DNA of 64,000 nt from an uncultured Vampirovibrio sp. (GTDB lineage: Bacteria; Cyanobacteriota; Vampirovibrionia; Gastranaerophilales; Gastranaerophilaceae): assembly GCA_910583725.1 (NCBI GenBank), contig CAJTXZ010000006.1, positions 1-64,000 of the forward strand, read 5' to 3'. The position numbers were made by a program, and so were the translations under genes. Positions 36,330-45,579 of the stretch are shown here, piece after piece. Positions within the stretch are counted from its first letter, which is position 1. Every line of letters begins with the position of its first letter. A model generated the notes under the pieces. That model was not told where the DNA came from. It ran no database searches and was given only the letters and a program-made list of their open reading frames with translations.

Positions 36330-36525
36330 TGTAATTTTGGGTAAAATCCAGCATGTGCTGGAATATTGAATGCAGCTCGTAGTGCGGTTTTTTGTCTTTT
36401 ATAAAAAGATTCGAACACACAATTTTTATAATTTGTCGTTTTTTATCAAGCAATTGCGAAGAATACCATTCTGCAGCATTTTCAGCTAGTTCTAACACGG
36501 TTTCACTTATTGTAAAAATTCTTGA
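36316..36525 (-). pseudogene. C-terminal fragment of a large serine recombinase
   Basis: About 70 codons remain open on the minus strand with no start codon, beginning just after an in-frame stop near 36526. The residues VLELAENAAEWYSSQ, then KRQIIKIVCSNLFIKDKKPHYEL, match the C-terminal helix and 'SN-F' end of large serine recombinases in general pattern. The N-terminal catalytic domain is missing. The stop codon lies within the duplicated tRNA-Pro end, so the fragment is probably the residue of an element once integrated here. Confidence 0.6.
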
Positions 36526-36576
36526 CTATCTTTTTTGCAATTTATATTTCTTTGTGAAGTTAAGTCTTAAATATGA

Positions 36577-36627
36577 AAACATAGACCAGAGCTCCGTTTT
36601 TTTTGGTTTTGGTCTATGTTTGGTTTT
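36577..36627. terminator. Hairpin terminator upstream of the leuC-like gene's 3' end
   Basis: AAACATAGACCA (36577-36588) pairs perfectly with TGGTCTATGTTT (36610-36621). A T-run follows on the plus strand and a shorter T-tract on the minus strand. It can end minus-strand transcription from the dehydratase gene at 36674. Confidence 0.7.
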
Positions 36628-36673
36628 TTATTTAGTTTAGGGGAAATTATTTCCCGTTTGATTATATGTAGTT

Positions 36674-37912
36674 TTAATCTGTGATGTAGCCTGCTATTGC
36701 TGATTTTGCTGCAACATATGGGGATGCAAGGTAGATAAAGCCTTTTGTGTTGCCCATTCTGCCTTGGAAATTTCTATTCTGCGTTGCAAGGCAAACTTCA
36801 TTGTCGCCAAGTATGCCGCCATGAACTCCCACGCAAGGGCCACAGCCTGATGGCAGGAATGAGGCGCCTGCGTGCACAAAAATATTTAATAACCCTTCTT
36901 CTGCAGCCTGTTTGAATATTTTGGGTGAGGCAGGTACTATAATAAGTCTTACATCCGGGTGTTTCTTTTTTCCTTTAAGGACGTTTGCAACAACTCTTAA
37001 ATCTTCAATTCTTCCGTTTGTGCAGGTTCCTATGAACACCTGGTTTACCTTAACATTATTCAGTTCGCTTGCAGGTTTTGTATTGTCCACAGTGTGCGGG
37101 CATGATACGGTTGATGGGATATCTTGGGCGTTAATTTCTATGATTTTTTCATATTTTGCATCTTCATCCATTTTGATTTCTTTGAATGAATTTTCCCGGT
37201 CATTATCTTTTAAAAATTCCAATGTTTTTTCATCGGTTTCAAACAGTCCGCATTTTGCCCCTGCTTCAACTGCCATATTGGCAAGAGTAAATCTTTCTGC
37301 CATTGACATATTTTTAATTGTTGTGCCTGTAAATTCAAGCGCCTTATATGTTGCGCCGTCTGCCCCTATTTTTCCTATTAAATAAAGCATTAAATCTTTT
37401 GAGGTTACATTTTGTCTAAAATTACCGTTTACTACAATTTTATAAGATTCCGGCACTTTAAGCCAGGTTTTGCCTAATGCAAAGGCAACTGCGATGTCTG
37501 TTGAGCCCATGCCTGTTGCAAAAGCACCAAGGGCGCCTGATGTACAGGTGTGAGAATCAGCCCCTACAAGGATTTCACCCGGGTTTACAAAGCTTTCAAT
37601 TAATCTTTGATGGCAAACGCCTTCACCTATGTCTGATAACACAGCGCCATATTCTTTTGCGAATTCTCTTATGACAAGGTGTGAATTAGATAGTTCTTTT
37701 CTTGGGCTTGGCGCAGCATGGTCAATAAATAGTATTGTTCTTTTTGGGTTTGCAAGTTTATTTTTGCCAAGTTTTTTAAATTCCTGAATAGTCAGAGGCC
37801 CGGTACCATCTTGTACGGCAGCTACATCAACACGCGCTATTACTAATTCGCCCGGCTTTACCTGCTTATCTGTGTGCTGAGATATAATTTTTTGTGCCAA
37901 TGTCATTGCCAT
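36674..37912 (-). CDS. LeuC/homoaconitase-family dehydratase large subunit (copy 1)
   Basis: A 412-residue [4Fe-4S] aconitase-superfamily hydratase. Characteristic blocks are ILVGADSHTCTSGALGAFATGMGSTDIA, FIGTCTNGRIEDL with a cluster cysteine, and SGCGPCVGVHGG with the CxxC cysteines. Chain length and GADSHTCT fit the archaeal-type LeuC subfamily acting on isopropylmalate, citramalate or homoaconitate. The ATG at 37912 with GAGG upstream is chosen over an open extension to 37978. A related copy lies at 44080-45345, and no small LeuD subunit is in the window. Exact substrate is undecided. Confidence 0.82.
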   Translation of the reverse strand: MAMTLAQKIISQHTDKQVKPGELVIARVDVAAVQDGTGPLTIQEFKKLGKNKLANPKRTILFIDHAAPSPRKELSNSHLVIREFAKEYGAVLSDIGEGVCHQRLIESFVNPGEILVGADSHTCTSGALGAFATGMGSTDIAVAFALGKTWLKVPESYKIVVNGNFRQNVTSKDLMLYLIGKIGADGATYKALEFTGTTIKNMSMAERFTLANMAVEAGAKCGLFETDEKTLEFLKDNDRENSFKEIKMDEDAKYEKIIEINAQDIPSTVSCPHTVDNTKPASELNNVKVNQVFIGTCTNGRIEDLRVVANVLKGKKKHPDVRLIIVPASPKIFKQAAEEGLLNIFVHAGASFLPSGCGPCVGVHGGILGDNEVCLATQNRNFQGRMGNTKGFIYLASPYVAAKSAIAGYITD

Positions 37913-37972
37913 ACTGTTTAATCCTCTAATAATATAATTTACATTTATATTATATTGAAAAATAATCATAAA

Positions 37973-39241
37973 ATGCAATATGAACTTAATAAGGGATGTA
38001 AATTTTGTTTTTTTGAATATGATAAGGGGATGGAAACTAATCTTTTAAATTATTTTTGCATATTCGGAGGCGGCGGAATCAGGGGTTGCTCTTATATAGG
38101 CACATTGAGGGCGATTGAAGAATTAGGCCTTAATATAACAGGCTGGGCAGGCTCTTCAATTGGTGCTGTCGTTGTAACATTGTATGCGTTTGGCTATGGC
38201 ATAGATGAGATTAATGAAGTTTTCGGGGATATAAGTCTTGATTTTTTTAAGGATTTAAACTTTAGCCTTGGTAAGGACTTTGCACTTTCAAAGGGCGGTT
38301 ATTTTTATGACTGGATAAAGGATAAGATTGAAAGCAAATTTTATGGCGAGGCTTATGTTAAGGGAAAAATGCCCCCTGTGACTTTTAAGGATTTAGATAA
38401 ACAAATTGTAATATTTTCTGTAAATTTAAGGTATTTAAATTTTTATGAATTTTCAAAAACAAAGACACCGGATGCTGAAATTGCAAGTGCAGTGAGGGCA
38501 TCTGTCAGCATGCCGGGGTTGTATAAACCTGTTATGGATGGCAAGGATTGTCTTGTGGATGGAGATTTAGTGAAATCCACCCCACTTTGGAGGATAAGTG
38601 ATACTATAAAGGAGACAGAGAGCAGAATATTAGAGTTCAGGCTTGAGGATAATGAATCAGAAAAGAATATAACCACTACCGCAGGCTATTTAAATGCTGT
38701 CTATAATGCGCTTTCCGGCTTTGCAACGGATTATATTATTGACCTTTATAAGGATAAAGATAAGTTTGATTATATCAAGATAAATTTAGATAACATTTCT
38801 GTTGTTGATTTTATGATATCTGCTGATAAAAAAACAAAGATGGTTCAAATTGGCTATGAGACGACAAAAAGGTATTTTGAAGAGTTTTATCCTAAAAAAA
38901 GAAAACTTCTTTTTGATACTTATTATGAGATTGAACTTATGCTGATGAAGATAAATACTGAGATATCAGCTGACAGGATTAAGAATGCGTATATAATTCT
39001 TATGGAATTAATGTCTTATCTTTGTGAGAACAAAAAATATATTGATATTAAAATTTATGAAAAAATATTAAGTTTTAAGAATGTATTTAAGAAAAACTAT
39101 AAAATTTCAAAATTCTTGTTCCTAAATGGTTACAGCCTTGGAGATTTAGAATATACAAAGAAAATTAATAAAGAACTTATAGGTATTTTAAATAAAAAGG
39201 TTTTAGAATTAAAGGACGATAACCCTGCATGCAAGGTCTAG
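37973..39241 (+). CDS. Patatin-like phospholipase
   Basis: A patatin-domain lipid acyl hydrolase of about 422 residues. The oxyanion motif GGGGIRG (about 32-38), nucleophile motif G-S-S-I-G (serine about 62) and catalytic aspartate in VDGDL are all present. The remaining 200 residues are helical. No signal peptide is seen; bacterial patatins are often secreted effectors or remodel membrane lipids. The start is uncertain: ATG 37973 has no SD, while ATG 38030 is directly preceded by AAGGGG with no spacing. It is divergent from the leuC-like gene. Confidence 0.82.
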   Translation: MQYELNKGCKFCFFEYDKGMETNLLNYFCIFGGGGIRGCSYIGTLRAIEELGLNITGWAGSSIGAVVVTLYAFGYGIDEINEVFGDISLDFFKDLNFSLGKDFALSKGGYFYDWIKDKIESKFYGEAYVKGKMPPVTFKDLDKQIVIFSVNLRYLNFYEFSKTKTPDAEIASAVRASVSMPGLYKPVMDGKDCLVDGDLVKSTPLWRISDTIKETESRILEFRLEDNESEKNITTTAGYLNAVYNALSGFATDYIIDLYKDKDKFDYIKINLDNISVVDFMISADKKTKMVQIGYETTKRYFEEFYPKKRKLLFDTYYEIELMLMKINTEISADRIKNAYIILMELMSYLCENKKYIDIKIYEKILSFKNVFKKNYKISKFLFLNGYSLGDLEYTKKINKELIGILNKKVLELKDDNPACKV

Positions 39242-39322
39242 CTTTTCTTTTGGTCTTGCCGCAGTTGCGATTATATCTTCTAATTTTTGGCATTTGTTTT
39301 AATTGAAATGCGGAGAAAATCA

Positions 39323-40675
39323 TTAAATATAGTGTTTTGCTTTGCAGTGCGGGCAGGTGATTTCCATATCTTTGTATATAGATGGAATTTTCAGCCTTGT
39401 ATTGCATTTGCATTCAATAAAATTATAACCCGCAAGCTTCCACAATAAATCTTCTGTATCACGTTTTCTTTCAAGTTTTTCTTTATATAGTGTCTTTGAA
39501 TCATTTTTTATATCTGTTTTTTGACTTGATGTGATAACTTCGCCAATAATGGCGCCGGCTGCAGCGGCAGAAATACCGAGAGCTTTACTTGGTGCAGGCA
39601 TTTCTCTTGTTAATGTCTTTTTACATCTTTGTACATCATTTTTATTAATGACGCCATTTTGTCCTGTAATTTCTGTAAACGCCCTGTTATATGCGGCATA
39701 ATCTGCCCTGCCTGCCATTGTCTTTAAAATTTTAATTCTTTCTTTTGTCGAGGGATGGGTTGAAAAAAGGCTTGAACCCTCGCCTGAAAGCCTGTTTGGA
39801 ATGATGCAGGAAGCACTAACAAGTGCATTTTTTGAAATTATTTTGTCATCATCTTCTTCTATGTAAAATAAATTGTTTTGACCTAATGAATAATTTGAAA
39901 TTTTTTCAAGGGCTCCTGCAAGGCCAGTCGGATACCTTGTAAACTGTGCTGCGCAGGCGTCCGCTAAATATTCACGTTTTCTTGAAAGGCACATATAAAA
40001 AAGATAAGAGGCAATTGGTGCAAGTATTATTATAATTAGTGCTAAAATCAATAAAATTAAAGCGCCGCTGTTTTTGCCTGATGAAGATGAGGAAGATGAA
40101 GAAGATGAAGAAGAAAACCTATAGCGTCGTGAGCGCGAATGCAGGAAGGCTCTTGAAAGGGTTGAAATAGTGTATACGGCAATTCCTGCGTATAAAAGAT
40201 AGGTTGTGTCTCTGTTTACAATGTGGGCTATCTCATGGGCGATAACGCCTTGCAATTCATCCCTGTTAAGGATTTCAAGAAGTTTTGATGTGACACAGAT
40301 TGAGGCCTTATTTGGCGAAACTCCGTATGCAAAAGCATTTGGCGGCCCAAAGTCCATAATATAAATATCTGGAACCCTGGGGAGTCCTGACGCTATGCAC
40401 ATTTCTTCAACAACATTATGGAGTTTCGGGTCTATATTTTTATTGTATAAGTATGAACTATCCGCGAAAAATACTTTTTTGGTGTCGTATAAGGCAAAGA
40501 TTAGCATAAATAAATAATACGCAAGGACTGCAATAAGCCCTGCAAAGCCAAATTCTACGGATTGCCCTTCTGAGATAAAATATCCAAGAGAAAAGCCAAA
40601 GGCTGAGAGCAAAACTGCCATAAATACCAACACCCAGAATGAGCGTCTTTTATTTAATGAAATCTGATGCCACAT
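39323..40675 (-). CDS. htpX: HtpX-like M48 membrane metalloprotease with C-terminal zinc ribbon
   Basis: A 450-residue M48 peptidase. Two N-terminal membrane helices (about 13-32 and 45-62) precede HEIAH (147-151), with third zinc ligand in SRKREYLAD near 234. A run of about 13 serines (near 188-200) lies before the next membrane pair. Unusually, the C-terminus adds a zinc-ribbon pattern with CKC and CPHC. HtpX-type proteases degrade damaged membrane proteins. It is two bases after lemA and closes the zinc-ribbon-lemA-htpX operon. Confidence 0.88.
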   Translation of the reverse strand: MWHQISLNKRRSFWVLVFMAVLLSAFGFSLGYFISEGQSVEFGFAGLIAVLAYYLFMLIFALYDTKKVFFADSSYLYNKNIDPKLHNVVEEMCIASGLPRVPDIYIMDFGPPNAFAYGVSPNKASICVTSKLLEILNRDELQGVIAHEIAHIVNRDTTYLLYAGIAVYTISTLSRAFLHSRSRRYRFSSSSSSSSSSSSGKNSGALILLILALIIIILAPIASYLFYMCLSRKREYLADACAAQFTRYPTGLAGALEKISNYSLGQNNLFYIEEDDDKIISKNALVSASCIIPNRLSGEGSSLFSTHPSTKERIKILKTMAGRADYAAYNRAFTEITGQNGVINKNDVQRCKKTLTREMPAPSKALGISAAAAGAIIGEVITSSQKTDIKNDSKTLYKEKLERKRDTEDLLWKLAGYNFIECKCNTRLKIPSIYKDMEITCPHCKAKHYI

Positions 40676-40677
40676 AT

Positions 40678-41238
40678 TTAGTCAAACTTTACCTGTACGT
40701 TTTCTCTTTCTGCCTGGTTTGTTATCTCAAACATTGTAAAATCAGGAAAATTGAACATCCCCACAATCATATTATTTGGAAAAACTTCTTTTTTAGTGTT
40801 ATATGTCATAACGGAATCATTGTAAAATTGTCTTGCGAAGCTGATTTTATTTTCAGTTGAGGCTATTTCTTCCTGCAATTTTAGGAAATTTTCATTTGCC
40901 TTAAGCTCCGGATAATTTTCTGAGACTGCAAATAATGATTTCAAGGCGCCGCTTAGAAGATTTTCATGGGTTGATTGCACCTTAGCGTCCGGTGAAATCT
41001 TCATTGCGATATTCCTTGCAAGAGTAACATCTTCAAGGGTTTTTGCCTCATGGTGCATATAGCCTTTTGTTGTTTCAACGAGGTTTGGAATGAGGTCATG
41101 CCTTCTTTTTAATTGCACCTCGATTTGCGCCCAAGCATTTTTTACCTGATTTTTTAGTGAAATGAGGCTATTGTATATGCCGGCAAATGCAAAAATTACG
41201 ACAAGTGCTGCAATTACTATTATTAAGGTGATTGTCAT
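40678..41238 (-). CDS. lemA: LemA family protein
   Basis: A 186-residue LemA protein: one N-terminal membrane helix (about 2-21) followed by a cytoplasmic or periplasmic helical bundle. The signature NAWAQIEVQLKRRHDLIPNLVETTKGY is present at about 38-64. Function is unknown, but lemA is commonly paired with htpX, as here (two-base gap). Confidence 0.92.
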   Translation of the reverse strand: MTITLIIVIAALVVIFAFAGIYNSLISLKNQVKNAWAQIEVQLKRRHDLIPNLVETTKGYMHHEAKTLEDVTLARNIAMKISPDAKVQSTHENLLSGALKSLFAVSENYPELKANENFLKLQEEIASTENKISFARQFYNDSVMTYNTKKEVFPNNMIVGMFNFPDFTMFEITNQAERENVQVKFD

Positions 41239-41252
41239 TGTTTTGTTTCCTT

Positions 41253-41636
41253 TCAGTTTTTATAAAATACTTCGCCAAGAAAATTCACCGGTATACCTTC
41301 TTTGCCCCTTGCTGCATTCAATACGTTTGAAATTTCTTTTTTGTCAAACCATATTCCGTGTTTCTTTTTGCACCTGTCGAGGATTGTATCAAAGAGCATA
41401 AATTTTTCCATAGGGCCGTTGCAAACAGGGCAGTTTTTTATATTTTCTCCGGTTAAAACTTTTGGTATTGCATAAAGATTTCCCAATGGCTTTTTGTCAT
41501 TTATATAAAGCCTTTCAGATAAGAGATTCCACTCATTATTGTCAAACCAAAAACCTTCGCAGAACATGCAATAGTCAAGTTCAATTTTTCCTCTTTCAAC
41601 TACTATTAATTCTTTTTTACAGTTCGGGCAAAGCAT
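41253..41636 (-). CDS. TFIIB-type zinc-ribbon protein
   Basis: A 127-residue protein with two zinc-ribbon units: CPNC...YCMFCEGFWFDNNE (residues 3-33) and CPVC...CKKKHGIWFDKKE (about 68-101). Both end with the 'G-x-W-F-D' typical of the zf-TFIIB (PF13453) family. No other domain is present. It is first in the operon with lemA and htpX. A role in assembly or quality control of membrane proteins is inferred from context only. Confidence 0.8.
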   Translation of the reverse strand: MLCPNCKKELIVVERGKIELDYCMFCEGFWFDNNEWNLLSERLYINDKKPLGNLYAIPKVLTGENIKNCPVCNGPMEKFMLFDTILDRCKKKHGIWFDKKEISNVLNAARGKEGIPVNFLGEVFYKN

Positions 41637-41662
41637 TTTTGTGTTTTTTAAAACCTCGTAAA

Positions 41663-43045
41663 CTATTCCAGCGTGTAAATCTCATGGACAATATCATCTT
41701 CAAGACCCTTTATTACGGAGGCTCTTGTGGCAAAATTTTGTATTATTATTGCAAAGGCATAGTTTGCACCTGCCTGTGATGTGACAAAGCCTGCAAGAGA
41801 GCTTATTCCAAAAATGGTGCCGGTTTTTGCCTTAACGCAACCTTTCAGGTCTCTCATTCTTTTTGTTAGAGTACCTTCATCTGCTGTTATCATATAATCT
41901 TTTATTTTGGAATTCTCATTAAGCCAAACAAGCGCATCTGCCATCCAGCCTGTTGAGAGCGTATTATATCTTGATACGCCGGAGGCATCTTTAAGGTTAA
42001 TTTTGTTATTTTTGAGGCCTGCTTTGTTGTAATAGTCAAAAAACATATTTTTGCCATCTTCAAGTGTACCGGGCTTTATGACTTCTTTGGGGTTGGTTTT
42101 TTGCGCCCATTTTGCACCTGCAGCCTTAAAAACCACCTCGCAAACAAAATTATTACTTGTTTTTAGGGCATAAGAAACTACTTCTCTAACAGGTCGTCTA
42201 AATGATGCTATTCTTTTAGCATTTGGGGCAACTTTTTTAGGGTAGAAAGGTTTTGCATAGTGTATTCCATTCTTATCAAGCGCTTTTCTTAACCTTCCTG
42301 TAAAAAACTGCGCAGTATCTAAGACGGGATATTCTTTAGTAAAATTTGCACCTGCGCCAATGGTGCCTCTTAGGGATACTATGCCTGAATTTTCGCCGTA
42401 GTTTAATGATGGCGTTATATCTGTTTTGTTTGAAATCTCAAGCTCATTTATGAAAGAGAACTTATAATCATCATTTTGTGTGATTTTTATGTCATTTTTG
42501 GATGCGGCAAAGTTTATATATACCGTATTTTTATCAACGATATAGGGTGAGATTTTTGGTGAATTTGGCCAAAAATCATCTACAGTCCAGCCGTCAGGAT
42601 AATAAACTTTATCTATTGTTGAATCATCAATGTAAAAATTGTTAATTTTTCCGCCGTACGCTTTTTTTAGCGATTTTATCAGGGTGTCTAAATCTGCAGA
42701 GGTTAAAAGCGGGTCGGCGCCAAGTTTTAGATACAGATTCCTCTTGTTGTCGATATAAATTACTGTTTCAAAATTGTAGTTATCGCCAAGTGTATCAATT
42801 GCCGCTGCCATTGTAAATATTTTAAGTATGGATGCGGGATTCAGGAAAGTGTCAGCGCGTTTAGAATAAATTGTATCGTTTGTATTTATATCCTTTACAA
42901 CAACAGATATAACTGAATCGCGATTTAGGGTTGTATTATTTATGGCCTTCACTATACTTGCAAATGCTGAATTTACGCTAAACAGCAGAGAGAGCATTAA
43001 GCTTATGGTTATGTTGAAAATTATTTTTACTGCGCTGGTTTTCAT
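41663..43045 (-). CDS. dacB: D-alanyl-D-alanine carboxypeptidase/endopeptidase (PBP4, S13)
   Basis: A 460-residue periplasmic PBP4-type enzyme that trims or cleaves peptidoglycan cross-links. A signal peptide occupies residues 1-29 (ending SAFA). Catalytic motifs of the S13 family are S-x-x-K as SILK (72-75), S-x-N as SNN near 298 and KTG near 405. The insert domain between the first two motifs is present. It follows the nitrilase gene by two bases, and the zinc-ribbon gene lies 26 bases downstream, so it may be part of a longer operon. Confidence 0.9.
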   Translation of the reverse strand: MKTSAVKIIFNITISLMLSLLFSVNSAFASIVKAINNTTLNRDSVISVVVKDINTNDTIYSKRADTFLNPASILKIFTMAAAIDTLGDNYNFETVIYIDNKRNLYLKLGADPLLTSADLDTLIKSLKKAYGGKINNFYIDDSTIDKVYYPDGWTVDDFWPNSPKISPYIVDKNTVYINFAASKNDIKITQNDDYKFSFINELEISNKTDITPSLNYGENSGIVSLRGTIGAGANFTKEYPVLDTAQFFTGRLRKALDKNGIHYAKPFYPKKVAPNAKRIASFRRPVREVVSYALKTSNNFVCEVVFKAAGAKWAQKTNPKEVIKPGTLEDGKNMFFDYYNKAGLKNNKINLKDASGVSRYNTLSTGWMADALVWLNENSKIKDYMITADEGTLTKRMRDLKGCVKAKTGTIFGISSLAGFVTSQAGANYAFAIIIQNFATRASVIKGLEDDIVHEIYTLE

Positions 43046-43047
43046 AT

Positions 43048-44061
43048 TTATTTGGCCTCTATTTTTACATATTCAGGGTAAAAGCCAAAATCATTTACTT
43101 TTCTATTTGAAAGGTTCGGGAAGGTTTCGCGCACATTCTTAACAATATCTGTATCAACTGTTTCAAAGATGAAGCCTTCATCTTCATTAAGTACTGCTAT
43201 GGTTTCACCAAGCGGGTGAATTAGTTCAGAACATCCTGAATTATAGATGTTGTCTTTAATTAGACCTGTTTGACTTAACGCTAAAAAATAAGACTGATTT
43301 TCAACTGCCCTTGATTTTGCCATAGCGTCATACTGTGCCCTTCTTGTTTTTGGCCAGGCTGAAAGGTTTACAAGAAGGTGCGGGATATTTTCAGTTTTTT
43401 GCGGTTTTGTTTGATTTTTTGATAAGGTATTGTCATAAGCTGCAGCTTTGCTGCTCTCCGAATATGCCATATAGCTTCTGAATAATTCTGGAAATCTTAT
43501 ATCATAACATATTGAAAGCCCGATTTTTAATCCTTCAATATCAGCAATCAGGGGCGTATTACCTGATTTTACCGCTTTTGCTTCACCATCAGGGGAATAG
43601 AGGTGAATTTTATCATAGAATGCTATAGCTTCACCGTTTCTGTTTATGACAGGGCAGGAATTTTTATAGCCATCCTCTGTTTCTCTTATATATGAGCCGC
43701 CAATAATATTGACGTTGTAGTTTTTTGCAAGGGTTGATAAAAATTCAAGTGCAGCTTCATTTTTCTTAACATTTTTTTCAAAACACTCAGGCGCCCAGCC
43801 AAGTGTCCAAACCTCGGGAAGAAAAACTATATCCGGCAAACCTGCTTTGGTAATTTTATTTGGCTCATTAATGGCGCAATGACTGATTATAGGGCCATTT
43901 TGTCCGTTTTTATCCTGGTTTGATTCCTGAAAATCTGTGTCTAATGCGCAATTTTCAAATCCTGCATAAAATTCAGAAAATAATGATGCTATTTTACTTT
44001 CATTTGCAGCATAGTCTCCAATTGCCGAATTCATTTGTATTGCAAGGATATTTTTTTTCAA
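43048..44061 (-). CDS. Nitrilase-superfamily amidohydrolase (omega-amidase-like)
   Basis: A 337-residue carbon-nitrogen hydrolase. The E-K-C triad is visible: E83 in LPEVWTLGW, K151 in YDKIHLYSP and C185 in SICYDIRFPELFR. The form resembles omega-amidase/Nit2-like amidases. Two low-complexity insertions are unusual: residues about 36-75 and about 200-225, both Asn/Ser/Gln-rich. It starts 18 bases after the leuC stop, so it may be in that operon. The substrate is not determinable. Confidence 0.85.
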   Translation of the reverse strand: MKKNILAIQMNSAIGDYAANESKIASLFSEFYAGFENCALDTDFQESNQDKNGQNGPIISHCAINEPNKITKAGLPDIVFLPEVWTLGWAPECFEKNVKKNEAALEFLSTLAKNYNVNIIGGSYIRETEDGYKNSCPVINRNGEAIAFYDKIHLYSPDGEAKAVKSGNTPLIADIEGLKIGLSICYDIRFPELFRSYMAYSESSKAAAYDNTLSKNQTKPQKTENIPHLLVNLSAWPKTRRAQYDAMAKSRAVENQSYFLALSQTGLIKDNIYNSGCSELIHPLGETIAVLNEDEGFIFETVDTDIVKNVRETFPNLSNRKVNDFGFYPEYVKIEAK

Positions 44062-44079
44062 GGAAAGCCGTCCCTTCTT

Positions 44080-45345
44080 TTATAATTCTTCAGGGGAGGC
44101 GATTCTGCCTAGTATTGCACTTGCTGCAGCTATTGCAGGAGAAGCAAGGTACACTTCGCTTTCAGGGTGCCCCATTCTTCCTACAAAGTTTCTGTTTGTT
44201 GTAGAAATTGCTCTTTCGCCCTTTGCTAAAATGCCAGCATGGCCTCCAAGACAAGGGCCGCAGGTTGGCGTTGAAACTGCGCCTTCTGCTTCAACTATGG
44301 TCTGCACATAGCCTAATTCTATTGCTTTTAAATAAATATCCTGTGTGCCGGGGAATACAATGAGACGCACATTTTTGTGAACTTTTTTACCTCTTAATAT
44401 GTCTGCTGCAATTTTTAGGTCTGAAAGCCTGCCATTTGTGCAGCTTCCTATTACAACCTGATTTATTTCAACATTTCCCACCTTGCTTATAGGTCTTGTG
44501 TTTTCAGGAAGGTGCGGAAAGGCAACTGTGGGTTCAATATCAGCCACATCGTATTTTATAACTCTTTCATATTCAGCATCAGGGTCTGATGTGTAGAATT
44601 TATAAGGCCTGATTGAGCGGTTTTTGAGGTATTCTTCCGTGATTTTATCCGGCGGTATTATTCCGTTTTTAGCACCCGCTTCAATTGCCATATTGCATAT
44701 TGTAAACCTGCCGTCCATCGGCATTTCGTCAATTGCACTTCCTGTAATTTCAAGGGTTTTATATAATGCGCCATCGACACCTATGTCGCCGATTAAGTGT
44801 AAAATCAAGTCTTTTGCGCTTACCCATTTATTGAGTTTGCCGTTAAACTCTACCTTTATGGCGCTTGGAACCTTGAACCAAGTTTCACCTGATGCCATTG
44901 CACAGGCAAGGTCAGTAGAGCCTACACCAGTTGAAAATGCGCCAAGTGCACCGTATGTGCAGGTGTGTGAATCAGCGCCTATGATTAAATCTCCTGCCGT
45001 TACAATTCCTGAATCAGGAAGGAGAGCGTGTTCTATTCCCATTCTGCCTACTTCAAAGAAGAATTTCAGGCCCATTTCACGTGCAAAATTTCTTATTAAA
45101 TTAACCTGTTCTGCTGATTTTATGTCTTTATTCGGCACGAAATGGTCAGGCACAAAAACCGTTCTTTCGGGGTCAAAAACTTTGCTTACGCCAATTTTTC
45201 TAAATTCATTGATTGCAACAGGGCCTGTAATGTCGTTTGCAAGCGTGATATCAACCTTGGCATTAATTAAATCGCCCGGTTTTACTTCATCTTTTCCTGC
45301 ATGGTGTGCAAAAATTTTTTCTGTTATTGTCATTGGTCTTGGCAT
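44080..45345 (-). CDS. leuC: 3-isopropylmalate dehydratase large subunit family (copy 2)
   Basis: A 421-residue [4Fe-4S] hydratase of the archaeal-type LeuC family. IIGADSHTCTYGALGAFSTGVGSTDLA, VIGSCTNGRLSDL and TPTCGPCLGGHAG mark the active site and cluster cysteines. With cimA in the same window it may isomerise citramalate as well as isopropylmalate. It is clearly homologous to 36674-37912 throughout. No leuD follows; instead a nitrilase lies downstream and a small Cys-rich protein upstream. Confidence 0.87.
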   Translation of the reverse strand: MPRPMTITEKIFAHHAGKDEVKPGDLINAKVDITLANDITGPVAINEFRKIGVSKVFDPERTVFVPDHFVPNKDIKSAEQVNLIRNFAREMGLKFFFEVGRMGIEHALLPDSGIVTAGDLIIGADSHTCTYGALGAFSTGVGSTDLACAMASGETWFKVPSAIKVEFNGKLNKWVSAKDLILHLIGDIGVDGALYKTLEITGSAIDEMPMDGRFTICNMAIEAGAKNGIIPPDKITEEYLKNRSIRPYKFYTSDPDAEYERVIKYDVADIEPTVAFPHLPENTRPISKVGNVEINQVVIGSCTNGRLSDLKIAADILRGKKVHKNVRLIVFPGTQDIYLKAIELGYVQTIVEAEGAVSTPTCGPCLGGHAGILAKGERAISTTNRNFVGRMGHPESEVYLASPAIAAASAILGRIASPEEL

Positions 45346-45373
45346 TGTTTTATTTCCTCTAAAATTTTCTATA

Positions 45374-45556
45374 CTATTCTGCTTTGCCTGATTGTTTTGC
45401 TTTTACATCTAAAAGTGCATTGTGTGCTATTACATACACAGCGCAGGTTTTCAGGTTTTGAATGTACCATGCACAATTTTCCTGTGCGCATACTGAATTT
45501 AAATCTTTTCCTGCTGAAATCAACGGACAAATAGGGATATTGCTGCTGTTCGCCAT
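45374..45556 (-). CDS. Small four-cysteine protein
   Basis: A 60-residue protein with four cysteines in ICPLISAGKDLNSVCAQENC, then AWY and C38, which look like a metal- or cluster-binding site. The C-terminal part has VIAHNALLDVKAKQ. GAGGT lies about 12 bases before the ATG. It is embedded between nfnA and leuC on the same strand with short gaps (28 and 23 bases), so it is likely expressed with them. No function is known. Confidence 0.65.
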   Translation of the reverse strand: MANSSNIPICPLISAGKDLNSVCAQENCAWYIQNLKTCAVYVIAHNALLDVKAKQSGKAE

Positions 45557-45579
45557 AATTTTTTTACCTCAATTCTAAA

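Noticed and set aside
40080..40120. Simple GAA/GAT repeat as a possible repeat element
   Set aside because: It encodes the serine tract of HtpX on the minus strand and is explained as low-complexity coding sequence.
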